From Moringa oleifera (Eukaryota; Streptophyta; Magnoliopsida; Brassicales; Moringaceae), in NCBI GenBank assembly GCA_021397835.1, contig JAJFZO010000168.1, positions 5,146,001 to 5,210,000 on the forward strand: 64,000 nt of DNA, given 5' to 3'. A program made the position numbers and the translations under genes. This document shows, piece after piece, positions 1 through 9,989 of the stretch. Numbering within the stretch: position 1 is the first letter of the stretch; the number at the start of each line of letters is the position of its first letter. The notes below the pieces were generated by a model. That model worked only from the letters and a program-made list of their open reading frames with translations. It searched no databases and was not told the origin of the DNA.

Positions 1-1959
1 TAGCCTGTAGTTACAAGCCAGCAATGGAGGATCCTTATCTAAGAAAGGAACTTGGTGACTCAATGATCCGCATGCACAGACATGAATGTCTTCTAAGTAA
101 TAAACTGAACAATCTTACCATTTCTGTTTGCTTGTAACTCTGTAATGGAGAGACTCATTATTTAGGCTTTTATGGAACAGGGCCATTTCGCATGTTCTTA
201 TTATTATTGTCCAAATGTAAGCGAGTTTCATATGTTTGATGGAAAGTCTGATGCATAAAGAATCAGTCATTCTGTGATTATAGATACCATATATTTATGG
301 TTATATATGTAAGCAAATAGAAATATATAAAAAGATCACGTCATTCTGGGATCATAGATACCATATATTTATGGCTGCTTATGTATGTATGCCAATAATG
401 TCTAATTGACTTTTTTTTTCTACTTCATAGGTACCAAATCAACTCTGATTTTATTGAAGATTTTCATTTTTATTTCTTCTTAAGAACATGTACAAAGAAT
501 CGATGATTAGTCGTGAAAAACTATCAGAGCTCATAAAATTTAATAACTGAGTTATTAGAAGATGTTTGACTAACTTTCAAAACATGAATAACTTAGAATC
601 AATAATAAATCAGCGATTGAATTACAGCAAACTATAGAGTGACTCAGTTAAATTTTGATACAATCAAAACCATGTACGTAGAGGTGCTGAGTCCTTTAAA
701 GAAACAAGAGGTTGATCGTTTCTTTGATTATGACATATAGTTTTTGATGTGGCAATAATTGTATCTTGTTCTAACAATATTTATATATCCTAAAAGAAAA
801 TTGGATTTTCAAAGATAAAAGGAAAATCTCTTTGAAAGGAAAATGGAGATGAAGGGACCATGAGGTGGGAAAGAAAGAATAAGAGAGAACGCACAGCTAT
901 ATGCCTCATCAAAGTCTCATCCTTGAAATGATCAAATTATTATTATTATTTTTTTGGATAAATTAAAGGGAGAAGCAGTGTTATAATGTCCACGAAGATT
1001 TCTATTCATCATCTTCTTTCTTTTTAGTTCCTCAAAGTCAGCTTTGGACAATATCTCTTCTGGATATATAATATGTGGTGGTTTTTCTCTACAGCATCAG
1101 AGTTTCAATTCATAGATCTCAGTGAGAACTTTGAAATCTATTTCTGTAACCTGTCTAAGCTTAACGAAGACATCTAGATGAAAAAAGCTTTTATTAACAA
1201 TATATTAATGAAATAAATATTATTCTGACTAGCTACTTGATATTAACAAATCTTGATTAAGATTAATACTGAACTGTTGTACACATATGGTCCTGGTGTA
1301 GGAATTGATTCACGGTCTAATAATCACTTCAAAACTTTATTAACATCTAATTACATTTTAAAAAATATGTATAATTACATGTCAAGCAAGAACTCAGCAC
1401 AATAACAAGGTTAACTATATATCTTGTGATCATGCACAACTATGAAAGAAAGGATTTTTTTTTTTCAAAGAGAGCCTTACGGCATGGATGATATAACAGC
1501 AAATTGAAAAGTTGAGTTGTCAGCTTGTCATTGTTACGGATCCATCTTCCAGACTTCTTTCTTTATTGAGATAGGATTCTCAACAGGTTCATGAATAGTT
1601 GAAATAATATAAGAGAAGCAAATAAGGAAGACGTCTTTGCAGCCGATTGGAGTTGACTATATCTACATAATTCATATTGGTCAGATTGTTGGCAAGTTTT
1701 ATTCCATGACTAGACGGGATGATCTTTGGATATGACTTGTAAATCGAGGGAGCAGACCCTTATCTTGTTTTTATCTGAAGAATTTGCAATATAAGCTTAC
1801 TGGAAAATTCAAACCAAGATGGTTCTTACGCAACGTCAGCTCATGTTCAGCCACTGAAGTCCATAAAAGGCTGACTTTGGGTTGCCTCGAGGAGCACGAC
1901 TGCACGGGCACTTCTCTTCTAGGGTCTGCTTAGTCTTCTTTGCTTTGAGAGAGAAAACC
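1..1959. other. AT-rich intergenic flank, no gene recognised
   Basis: No coding region is recognisable here. A 34-bp segment at 267-300 recurs with few changes at 341-374, a local tandem duplication with a 74-bp period. Positions 3-137 form a short open stretch (about 44 codons) that could be the tail of a gene lying to the left, but nothing in it is recognisable. The right end presumably holds the promoter and 5' leader of the gene starting at 1960; I could not place a convincing TATA box. Confidence 0.5.
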
Positions 1960-3591
1960 ATGCAAAGCCCTGTGAGATTTTCTAGTTGCCGCGGCGTGGC
2001 TTTTGAGATTAAGCCCCACGCAGACCCGTTTGCCATAGCTAAACCTGCTGTCAGTAACAGCAGAAGGTTTTGGTTGCCCTGGCATTTAGGGAACTCCTCC
2101 AAGGTGTTCCATTCTTCCATGGAAAGGTCTGTGAGTCGAGCTAGCAGTCACTTCTGTGACCTAGACCTTGAGGATGAAGAAGAAGATGATGTTGTTTTCG
2201 AGCAACTGGAGGAAGGCAAGGTTGAGGAAAAAGATCAAGAGACAATTTTTCCCTCTGCTAGCACACGAGAGAAACTACAAAAGCCTGTTCGGAAACAAGA
2301 AACAAGATTATCGATTATATTGCTGGATCAAGGCTTGTTCACTGTGTACAAGCAACTCTTCCTAGTTTGCTTGTCCCTGAACATCACAGTTTTGGTTCTT
2401 GCAGCCACCGGAAACTTCCAGTATGCGAGGAAGAGAGCTGCCCTTTTATCTATTGCTAACATTCTTGCTTTGACACTCTGCAGAAGCGAGGCCTTCTTGC
2501 GGGTTGTCTTTTGGCTTGCTGTCAAAATCTTGGGGAGGTCCTGGGTGCCTCCTGCAATCAAGACTGCTTCCACTTCGCTTCTACAAAGCCTTGGAGGGAT
2601 ACATAGTGGCTGTGGAATTTCGTCCATTGCATGGCTCATCTATGCTTTAGTTCTTACTATTAAAGACAGAGAAAACACTTCTCCTGAGATCATAGGCGTT
2701 GCCTCAGCCATTCTTTCTCTTCTGTGCTTCTCTTCCTTGGCTGCCTTCCCCCTCGTTCGCCATCTACACCACAATGTCTTCGAAAGGACTCACAGGTTTG
2801 CTGGCTGGACTGCTCTTGGCCTGCTCTGGGCCTTTATCACTCTCACCCTGTCTTACGATCCAAAGACCAAATCTTACTCAAATGAACTAGGTTCCAGGTT
2901 GATCAAACAACAAGAGTTCTGGTTCACAGTGGCCATTACGTTCCTAATTATTCTCCCTTGGTTGACAGTAAGGCGTGTTCCTGTCCAGGTCTCTTCTCCT
3001 TCTGGTCATGCTGCCATTATCAAGTTTGAAGGAGGCGTTAAAGCTGGAATACTGGGTCGAATCAGTCCATCTCCCTTCTCAGAATGGCATGCCTTCGGCA
3101 TCATCTCTGATGGGAAAACAGGACACATGATGCTCGCCGGTGCAGTTGGTGACTTCACCAAGTCCCTGGTGGCAAACCCACCAAGCCACTTGTGGGTTCG
3201 ACAAGTGCACTTCGCTGGCCTGCCTTACCTGGTGAACATGTACGACAAGGTTCTCCTGGTCGCAACAGGTTCAGGGATCTGCGTGTTCTTGTCATTCCTT
3301 CTGCAGCCATGTCGTGCAAGCGTTTGCTTGCTTTGGGTCGCTAAGGGAATTGAACAGAACTTTGGTTCAGAAATCAAAGAAATGGTCAGCCGCCATCCCA
3401 AAGACAAGGTTATTGTTCATGACACCGCATTGCTTGGTAGACCACACGTATCTCAAATGAGCGTCGATGCTGCTAAGAGATGGGGGGCTGAAGTAGTTAT
3501 CGTTACAAGCAACCCAGAAGGAAGCAGAGATGTTGTGAATGCGTGTAAAGCCGCAGCAATTCCAGCCTTTGGTCCCATTTGGGACTCTTAA
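1960..3591 (+). CDS. TmpA-like integral membrane protein (ferric-reductase-like fold)
   Basis: Single open reading frame of 543 aa. The frame is open further upstream, but the first ATG is at 1960. Residues 1-65 are polar and basic and could be a targeting leader. Residues about 67-94 are strongly acidic (runs of D and E). Residues about 130-340 carry five or six hydrophobic helices, with a His-rich segment (HLHHNVFERTHRFAGW, about 268-283) at the end of one. The C-terminal about 190 residues resemble a soluble oxidoreductase tail with a glycine motif (VATGSGICVF, about 434-443). The layout matches plant proteins annotated as 'integral membrane protein TmpA-like' or misleadingly as 'adenylate-forming reductase'; no adenylation domain is present. 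Fungal TmpA is a membrane flavoprotein, but the plant role is not established. No intron is needed. It converges on GDSL copy 1. Confidence 0.75.
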   Translation: MQSPVRFSSCRGVAFEIKPHADPFAIAKPAVSNSRRFWLPWHLGNSSKVFHSSMERSVSRASSHFCDLDLEDEEEDDVVFEQLEEGKVEEKDQETIFPSASTREKLQKPVRKQETRLSIILLDQGLFTVYKQLFLVCLSLNITVLVLAATGNFQYARKRAALLSIANILALTLCRSEAFLRVVFWLAVKILGRSWVPPAIKTASTSLLQSLGGIHSGCGISSIAWLIYALVLTIKDRENTSPEIIGVASAILSLLCFSSLAAFPLVRHLHHNVFERTHRFAGWTALGLLWAFITLTLSYDPKTKSYSNELGSRLIKQQEFWFTVAITFLIILPWLTVRRVPVQVSSPSGHAAIIKFEGGVKAGILGRISPSPFSEWHAFGIISDGKTGHMMLAGAVGDFTKSLVANPPSHLWVRQVHFAGLPYLVNMYDKVLLVATGSGICVFLSFLLQPCRASVCLLWVAKGIEQNFGSEIKEMVSRHPKDKVIVHDTALLGRPHVSQMSVDAAKRWGAEVVIVTSNPEGSRDVVNACKAAAIPAFGPIWDS

Positions 3592-4417
3592 ACTCAAATT
3601 AAATACCTTTCACAAAGTATAATAATTTTTTCCCCTTTCTCTTGATTCCGTATGTTTATCCAAAATTTATGAGGTTGTCTGTTTCCATAATGCAGGGAAG
3701 TTGGATTAAATTAATTAACCTTAATAGCTGATGGGCACAAATCTCCATAACATTTTCTTGATGAATAATATTATTGTTACTGATTACCATATAGTTCTTG
3801 TGCTTATACCTTCTTTCTCCAACAATATTTCTTGATCATGCTTAGAAAACAAGAACTCTAGCTCATGACATCACAAATTTCTTGTCTTACATAATTAATC
3901 ATTGATTGCAACTCTTTTATTGGTGAATCAAAGGCAATATCATTACTTAGACGTTGCCCATGCATCTTGAGAGAACTGTCTAATAATTTCAGGTCCTGAT
4001 TTAGACTGCCTTGAAAGTAATATTCCACCTTCTAACTGTGTGTAGATGGAGATGGAAAACAAGAAGTGCAGCTAACTCCTTATTTGCAATAAAGAAAGCT
4101 CTTTTATATATCTCTCTACCTGGGCCTCAGGACGGTTAAGCATTAATGTAAGGGCAGATTCCACCAAATTTTGCTTCACATTTAATTAAGTCCTTCTTTT
4201 ATGCTCCAAAGTAAAAGGTACCATGAATTTAGAAAAATTAATGGGTTTCACATGAATTCCATTGCAAGACTGAAGAACTCACTTATGTAAGATAGTGTTT
4301 ATTGTCCATAATAACTGTTTGAACAGTTGGTTTGAAATCAGGTAGAGAATGATATGGTCGATCGTAAAGTGAAACTAATTATTCTAATTAAGCAATAACT
4401 GGGAGATGAGGAACAGA
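3592..4417. other. intergenic region between convergent genes
   Basis: This AT-rich stretch must contain the 3' ends of the plus-strand TmpA-like gene and of minus-strand GDSL copy 1. I see no additional gene, RNA gene or repeat. Confidence 0.5.
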
Positions 4418-6379
4418 TCAGGCTTTAAGAGGTGGTGTCGTAAAAGGGCCATTTACGAGTCCCATGGCAATATGTCGATAAGCTGCTTCAGTTAGGTGGA
4501 TACCATCCCAGTTGATATGTGTTGATGGAGATTCACATGCTTTGGATCCATTGTGGCCGCACCTTGCTGAATTGTTGAAGTTGTATGGTCCTCCCCCTCC
4601 GCAACAAGCGGCTAGAGTTCCAGCTGAAAACCCTGCATCCATCAATACAATGCAATCCTTAGATAGTTGCCTATCTAATTAGATTTTTTTCTTCTTCAAT
4701 AGTAAAATTTCACTAAGGTCATGAAGTGCCTTAGTGAATCTATAAATGAAGAACTTTGAAGAACTGGTATCCCAGTACAAATTCCGGAAATTTCAAGCAG
4801 GGAGGACATGATATGTCTCTGATTAGCAAACTGAACAACTGGTAGTAGGGTACAAAAGAATTTAACTAGCTAGACTCAAGCTCAGGACTCAATGAGGGAC
4901 ACCTGTCTTCATACGCAGTAATAATACACATTACCTTGTAACATACTCTTAAGTAATGCTTTCACATTCTTAATTTCATATGTTTTACTTGTTAATATCT
5001 ATGTTTTTTAAATTAAATCTCTTGAGTTGAAAGTGAACTCACCATAACGTAATGGTGCATGAAAGAAACGCTGAGCTGCACCATAGTTGTCAGCATAAAT
5101 GATCCTGGCATGAGGATACTTTGTTCTCAACATCTGTAGCCCATGTTGGAGCTGCTTGTTGTGATACTGCGAGAAATCGTTGTATGCCTTCAAGCACCCA
5201 TTTCCTGGATCATAGTCTGATTTGTTAGAGTTTTGAAAAAGGGTCAAGTAGACAGCTGAACAACCCACAGGCAGGTTCCCTGGCACCACCAGCTCCACCG
5301 CACCTTCTTCGATCAATGCCTAACACATATATGCACATCAATTTCACTAGAAAAACAATCAAATATAATACACAGGCAATTGATTAATTTTGAGACGTCC
5401 ATGCAAAGTTGATTCCTTACAACATTTTAATTTTTCTTAGGATAACACTATAAGGTTAGGTTCTAATTTTTTTAATAAATTTATAAATATATCGCATATC
5501 ACACTATCCCATCGTACTTTTAATTATCAAGTTCTTTCAGCTTTGAAGTTTCAAATTTTGAACATACACTGGTGGCATTAGTAATTGCTTCAACAACTAA
5601 AGGAACCAAAGCTCGAAGATCTTCATTGCTTCCTCCGGCGAAGTTATAGTAATTATAATCATTTCCACCGATCTCCCCCACAAGAAAAAGTGATGTCTTG
5701 AAGTAGTTATCACAATCTGTGGCGAGGAAAAACAATACAAAAAAGAAAAAGTTTGATGAAATTCACATATGAAAAGACTACTAAGATCGTTTTATTTCTT
5801 GGTTTGTCACCTTGTTTCGTGGTACAAAGAGAGGACTTCAGCTTCTTGAACCAACCCAGCTGAACACTCAAAGATTTGTTTGTCCAGGTAAACAATCCAA
5901 TATTTCTCTGGTAGAAGAATTGGGAGTCTAGTGCAGTGGCTCCTGCCACTGCAAAATTAGCTCCATGTTGAACATTCTGGTTTTCCTTTAGTGCTAGATA
6001 GGGTGGAAGGTAGGGCAAACCAAATTCCTCGGCTACATTCATGATGACAACGGTATTGTATAAGTATAAAATGTCATAGCATAAGCATTGTTGCATTATA
6101 GCTTCAATTTAATTACCGATATTACTACGAGATGAGGGGGAGGGGGCAGATACCGATAAAGTCAACTACTAGGCGTCCATCCGAGCACCGTCCTGTTGGA
6201 CGATTGAAGAAGGTTTCACCATAAGGGAGCTTTCCAATGACCGGAAATTTTAGGGCACCAGAGAGAAGGAAGTTTCCCGTATCACTTAAGGAGTCACCGA
6301 AGTTGAAAATCGCATCATATTTTGGTGAGCTTAATGAAACTCGCACAAAAACTGAGGCTAGGAGGAACAGAACTTTCAT
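4418..6379 (-). CDS. GDSL esterase/lipase, array copy 1 (intact, 5 exons)
   Basis: Exons on the minus strand: 6154-6379, 5811-6032, 5568-5716, 5043-5319 and 4418-4632, all with GT-AG borders and consistent phase, giving 362 aa. The start is the ATG directly before a hydrophobic signal peptide ([12 protein letters not shown]); an upstream in-frame ATG at 6457 would bury it. SGNH-family blocks are complete: FGDSL with Ser30 as nucleophile, a Gly in the FAVAGAT block, GGND at 166-169, and WDGIHLT with Asp334 and His337. It is therefore probably a secreted or vacuolar serine hydrolase of the plant GDSL lipase family, in the At1g28570/acetylajmalan-esterase-like group. The substrate cannot be deduced. 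It is the most divergent member of the local array. Confidence 0.88.
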
Positions 6380-6535
6380 GGTGAGTGACAAACGTGAAGA
6401 TAGAGAGACAAGAAAATATTGCGGGAAAGTTGTATCATAATATGCAGTAGTACTCAAGTTAAAGGAAGCTATGTATCTATCTCCTTTGGCTTTAGTCGGT
6501 TAAGTCTCAATTATGGGCAGCTGCCATTTTCGTGA

Positions 6536-6544
6536 GATTTATAT
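6536..6544 (-). promoter_or_regulatory. candidate TATA box of GDSL copy 1
   Basis: On the minus strand this reads ATATAAATC, about 160 bp upstream of the ATG at 6379, which would imply a leader of roughly 125 nt. It rests on motif and position only. Confidence 0.35.
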
Positions 6545-7439
6545 GAATGATGTGCATGTGGAGCTAATCTAACACTATTGATTTCGACCCAAAAAATAAG
6601 GGTTAGGCCCCATATGGATTGACAAATTATTTGACATCAAATTATTATTAATACATAATGCAAGTGGGTACACTATCCAACTACAAGTTAAGAGTGTGTA
6701 ATTAATGATCCTTAATTAATGTAGTTGAGCGGCAACCTTTAGGTAGGCAGAACCATAGGAAAATGGGTCATTAATTATTAGATGGAAGCACATATAGGAA
6801 ACTAATGTTTCCACTTTCTTAGACAAGAGAGAGTATCAAATACTTTTAAAAAAAAGAAGGAAAAGTTCAGGTTTAGTTGTAACATACCTGCATAACGAGA
6901 CATCTTGAAGAGTAGAATATGATACGTACATGAGGAGAATACTAAAATAGCAGATAGAAATGAGCCTTCCACTTAATTGTTTTCAATTAGGGAATTGGTG
7001 GTTAATGAAAGACATGACTTGACCTTTTAATATACCCTTAGCAACCTTTCTGCTTGCAACTTCTTCTGTAAGGGGTGTGTACCAAACCAGATACCATTCG
7101 AGAAAGGGCATAGCAAAATTTTATTTGCTCAGTCACAACTAGCCATTGAGTTATAATTGCAGCAATAATTGATTACATATTTCTATTTAGAAAAATATTT
7201 GAGTTTTATTATATGTCAATAAGAATTTTATTTTAGCATCTGTATTTATTATTTATTAAAATTAAAAATAACATAATGATACTATAAAATAAAAAAACAT
7301 AACAAAAGAAACTGTACAAACATGAAGAGAGTAAAAAAAAATATTTTTCTTATTTTATTTATCTAATACAACTGCAACTTTGATTTATGAACATCATCGC
7401 TACAAAAAATTTTCACAAGATGAATGATCTAATAAATAA
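6545..7439. other. AT-rich intergenic region
   Basis: The upstream region of GDSL copy 1 is followed by very AT-rich DNA (especially 7190-7440). No gene or clear repeat is recognised. Confidence 0.45.
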
Positions 7440-8675
7440 AGTGATCAATATATCTTAAGATAGGAAAGAGTTTGAGATATTCCAACGTAAAAAAAAATTC
7501 TTGATTTAAGAGAAAAATCAATAGTTATAAGTAATGCATCCTCTACTTCATCTGTGATAACATTTGCAGTATCATATTTGTTTTCAGCTTTTTTCTTTGA
7601 TGACCGATAATCCTTCTTTACATGACTCAATTTTTCAGAGTTTTAGTACTTTAGATTTTTTTTTTTCAGATATAGACATGTTTCTTCCATTTTTTAACTT
7701 AAATGTACTTTTATTGTAATTAGAATTTCTATAAGTTCTTGTTTCTCTATTATCAATATTTAGGAAAAAATTTGAAAACGATATTTCACTCGAATCAATT
7801 ATGTAAATCTCCTTTGCAAGAATTCGATCACGAATATCATTAAAATTCAATTTTATACTCTTAACAAAATTACTAACTACTACCTTGATGGGCTTCCAAT
7901 TGTTTGGTAGTGATGTTAAAAGTATCAAGGTACGTACCTCATCATCAAAGTCAATCTCAATAGAAGATAATTAATTATCAATCATATTAAATTCATTAAG
8001 ATATGTTGTCATATAATTACTTTTACCTATTTTCAAGTGAAAGAGACAAGTTTTGTTATCCACTGAAGATTTTCGTATATATATGTCAGATAGCGATTTT
8101 ATCAAACCCGTAGTTATTTTCTCTTTCAATAATTTGTGAGCAATATTCTTTGACAATATTAGTCGAATAACTCCCAGGATCTATCTATCAAAAAAACTTC
8201 AATCACTTTTTGAAATTTTTTTCTTATATAGATAATCCTCAATTTATACTTTTCAGAAGGTATAATCCATACAATTAAACTTGGTGATCCCATATAATGA
8301 ATTTTCTTCACTATCCATTGCTTTCAATTTCAAAATCTGGAGTTTTGATACTAGTAGTAAGAATTTAAGTACCAAATCCCCAGTTGATGAGATTAAATAC
8401 TAAATTTTTAAAACTTGAAAGCAATTATAATCCATATAAGAAAAAAATGAATACTCATAAGAACACACGATTTATAATGATCAATTATAAAAGAGATAAT
8501 TCATTTTCTCTTGTTAAATACCAATGTAACCCCTTTTTATATGATAAAGCTTAAAATTCACTGCATATATGCAAATATCTTTTTTTTTATGTAATAAAGT
8601 TTAAGACTAGTAATATGTATGTGAAAACTCCAAAATATCTTGCTGCATAAATTTTGCTCCACACATACACAATGT
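7440..8675 (-). mobile_element. decayed Ty1/copia fragment (gag region plus 5' LTR)
   Basis: This is an older relative of the complete copia element at 19259-23036. Positions about 7545-8340 align by eye to that element's gag region (for example 7888-8030 to about 22012-22155). Positions about 8356-8675 align to its LTR, ending in CTCCACACATAC as the intact LTR does. Protease, integrase and the other LTR are absent, so the copy is truncated at its left side here. Many differences from the intact copy are C-to-T or G-to-A, as expected of a methylated, long-silenced element. Several stops and frameshifts break the gag frame; only short open pieces remain. Confidence 0.75.
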
Positions 8676-9100
8676 ATAATATTGTTAAGAAAGGGAAGCT
8701 TGACTGATTGTGTAAAGATGACTATTTTCCTTTAATTAGGGTAAAAAAGATTCAAAACATGAAATTTAGTAACGCAAAATATTTTTGAAATGAGAGACTT
8801 TTTTTTCAAGTCAAAACGGGGAATTAGCTCCTTGTTGCTATCCTTCTTCTTCTTGCTTTTCCTTCTGTAGCTCTTTGTGCTCTTTTCGTTTGGTTCTCTT
8901 TCTCTGATCCTCCCTTCCGTGGTCGCCTTTTCTATAGTTGTATTTATAACGCCCTTCACGTCTACCAAGGATGGCGCTCATGATGATCATTGTTCATTTG
9001 AAGCAGTAGCTAGCTGCAGATTGCAGGTAAAAAAGAGCAGGACAAGTGGGAGGAGTGTTTTGCACCATTCTGGGCTGGTTTTTATTTTTTTTCTGAAAAA
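8676..9100. other. intergenic segment, nothing recognised
   Basis: Located between the decayed copia fragment and the duplicated 3' flank of GDSL copy 2. A short open stretch rich in Lys, Arg and Ser codons on the minus strand (8732-8968) has no recognisable motif, and I do not call it a gene. Confidence 0.4.
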
Positions 9101-9499
9101 ATATCAAATTAAATTTTAATTTATGTGGACAGCAAGTAGCATATCCAAATGACAGATAGGATTACCCAGCCGCTGTTATCTAAGCTAGACATTGTGAATT
9201 CCTCGATTGACGGTCAACGAAAGACATGAAGTGTTGAGATGAGGACTGGTGAATGGACCTTCTAAGATGCCCGTAGCAATTATTCTTCAAGCAGCTTCTG
9301 GGAGGTGTACACCATCCCAGCTGACATACGAAGAGGGGTCATCGCAAGGACTTACTCCCAGACTGCCAAAACTGATACTGGAGTTAGAGCTGTATTCCCC
9401 TCCACTTCACAGCATGCTTTGAGAGGTCTCCCAATGAATCCTTCTTTCAGGGTAGTTGATGCATAGGAAATTTGCATAATAATTCCAGAGATATTTCAT

Positions 9500-9985
9500 A
9501 GAAAGTTCATTCAATAAGGGTGAGGAGGGCAGTTTAGGTGAAAGAAAATGAGGAGTGGAAAGAAAAAATGGTTGCTCTACCCATGAATCAAAGGGAGGAC
9601 AGAAGGGCAAAGGAAAAGGCAAATCAAAACCTGCTGAAGGTGGTCCGGCCAAAGCTATTAGGGAGAATGCCCAAAGGGCGAATAAAGATTCCATCACTAA
9701 GACTGTCTCATGAAGGCTGTAGTCTGGAATGTTCACTAAGACTGTCTCATGAAGGCTGTAGTCTGGAATGTCATGGGATTAAACATGAAAGAGAAACAAA
9801 AAGAGTTGAGGGATCCCAATATCCTCCTAACAGTCAAAGTTATCGAAAAGTACCCTAAACATCTGTGTAGATCGACGAAATCGGGGTTTGTGATGAACTT
9901 GCCATGGTTTGAATTGGGAACCAAGGGTAGAATGATGATGTGGTCACTAATTAAAACGGAGAAGAAGAGTGTCTGCGTCTGGTGA
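9500..9985 (+). mobile_element. plant L1-type LINE fragment spanning the ORF1/ORF2 junction
   Basis: A Lys/Gly/Pro-rich reading frame (GKGKGKSKPAEGGPAKAI..., about 9609-9713) ends in TCATGA. The ATG overlapping that stop opens a second frame that begins MKAVVWNVMGLN (copy at 9749), the usual N-terminus of the endonuclease domain in plant LINE ORF2 proteins. About 70 codons follow, with little further recognisable endonuclease sequence. The overlap of an ORF1 stop and ORF2 start fits plant L1 elements. The junction itself is duplicated (9694-9732 and 9733-9771). No reverse transcriptase follows, so only a small fragment was captured. It lies within intron 4 of GDSL copy 2. Confidence 0.55.
9694..9771 (+). 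repeat. perfect 39-bp tandem duplication in the LINE fragment
   Basis: Units 9694-9732 and 9733-9771 are identical. Each unit contains the ORF1 stop / ORF2 start overlap. In the first unit the ORF2-like frame meets a TAA after nine codons, so only the second copy leads into the longer frame. Confidence 0.9.
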
Positions 9986-9989
9986 ATAA

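Noticed and set aside
3..137. Open stretch at the left edge that could be the end of a gene
   Set aside because: Only about 44 codons with no recognisable motif or splice acceptor; it could be chance in a window edge.
1882..1959. Upstream extension of the TmpA-like protein
   Set aside because: The frame is open but begins with TTG; the first ATG at 1960 is preferred.
8732..8968. Lys/Arg-rich minus-strand open frame
   Set aside because: Low-complexity composition, no motif and next to decayed transposon sequence.
9500..9985. LINE fragment and the RNase H remnant at 14217-14692 as one element
   Set aside because: Both are on the plus strand, but a GDSL pseudogene lies between them and the central reverse transcriptase is absent, so one split element is not supported.
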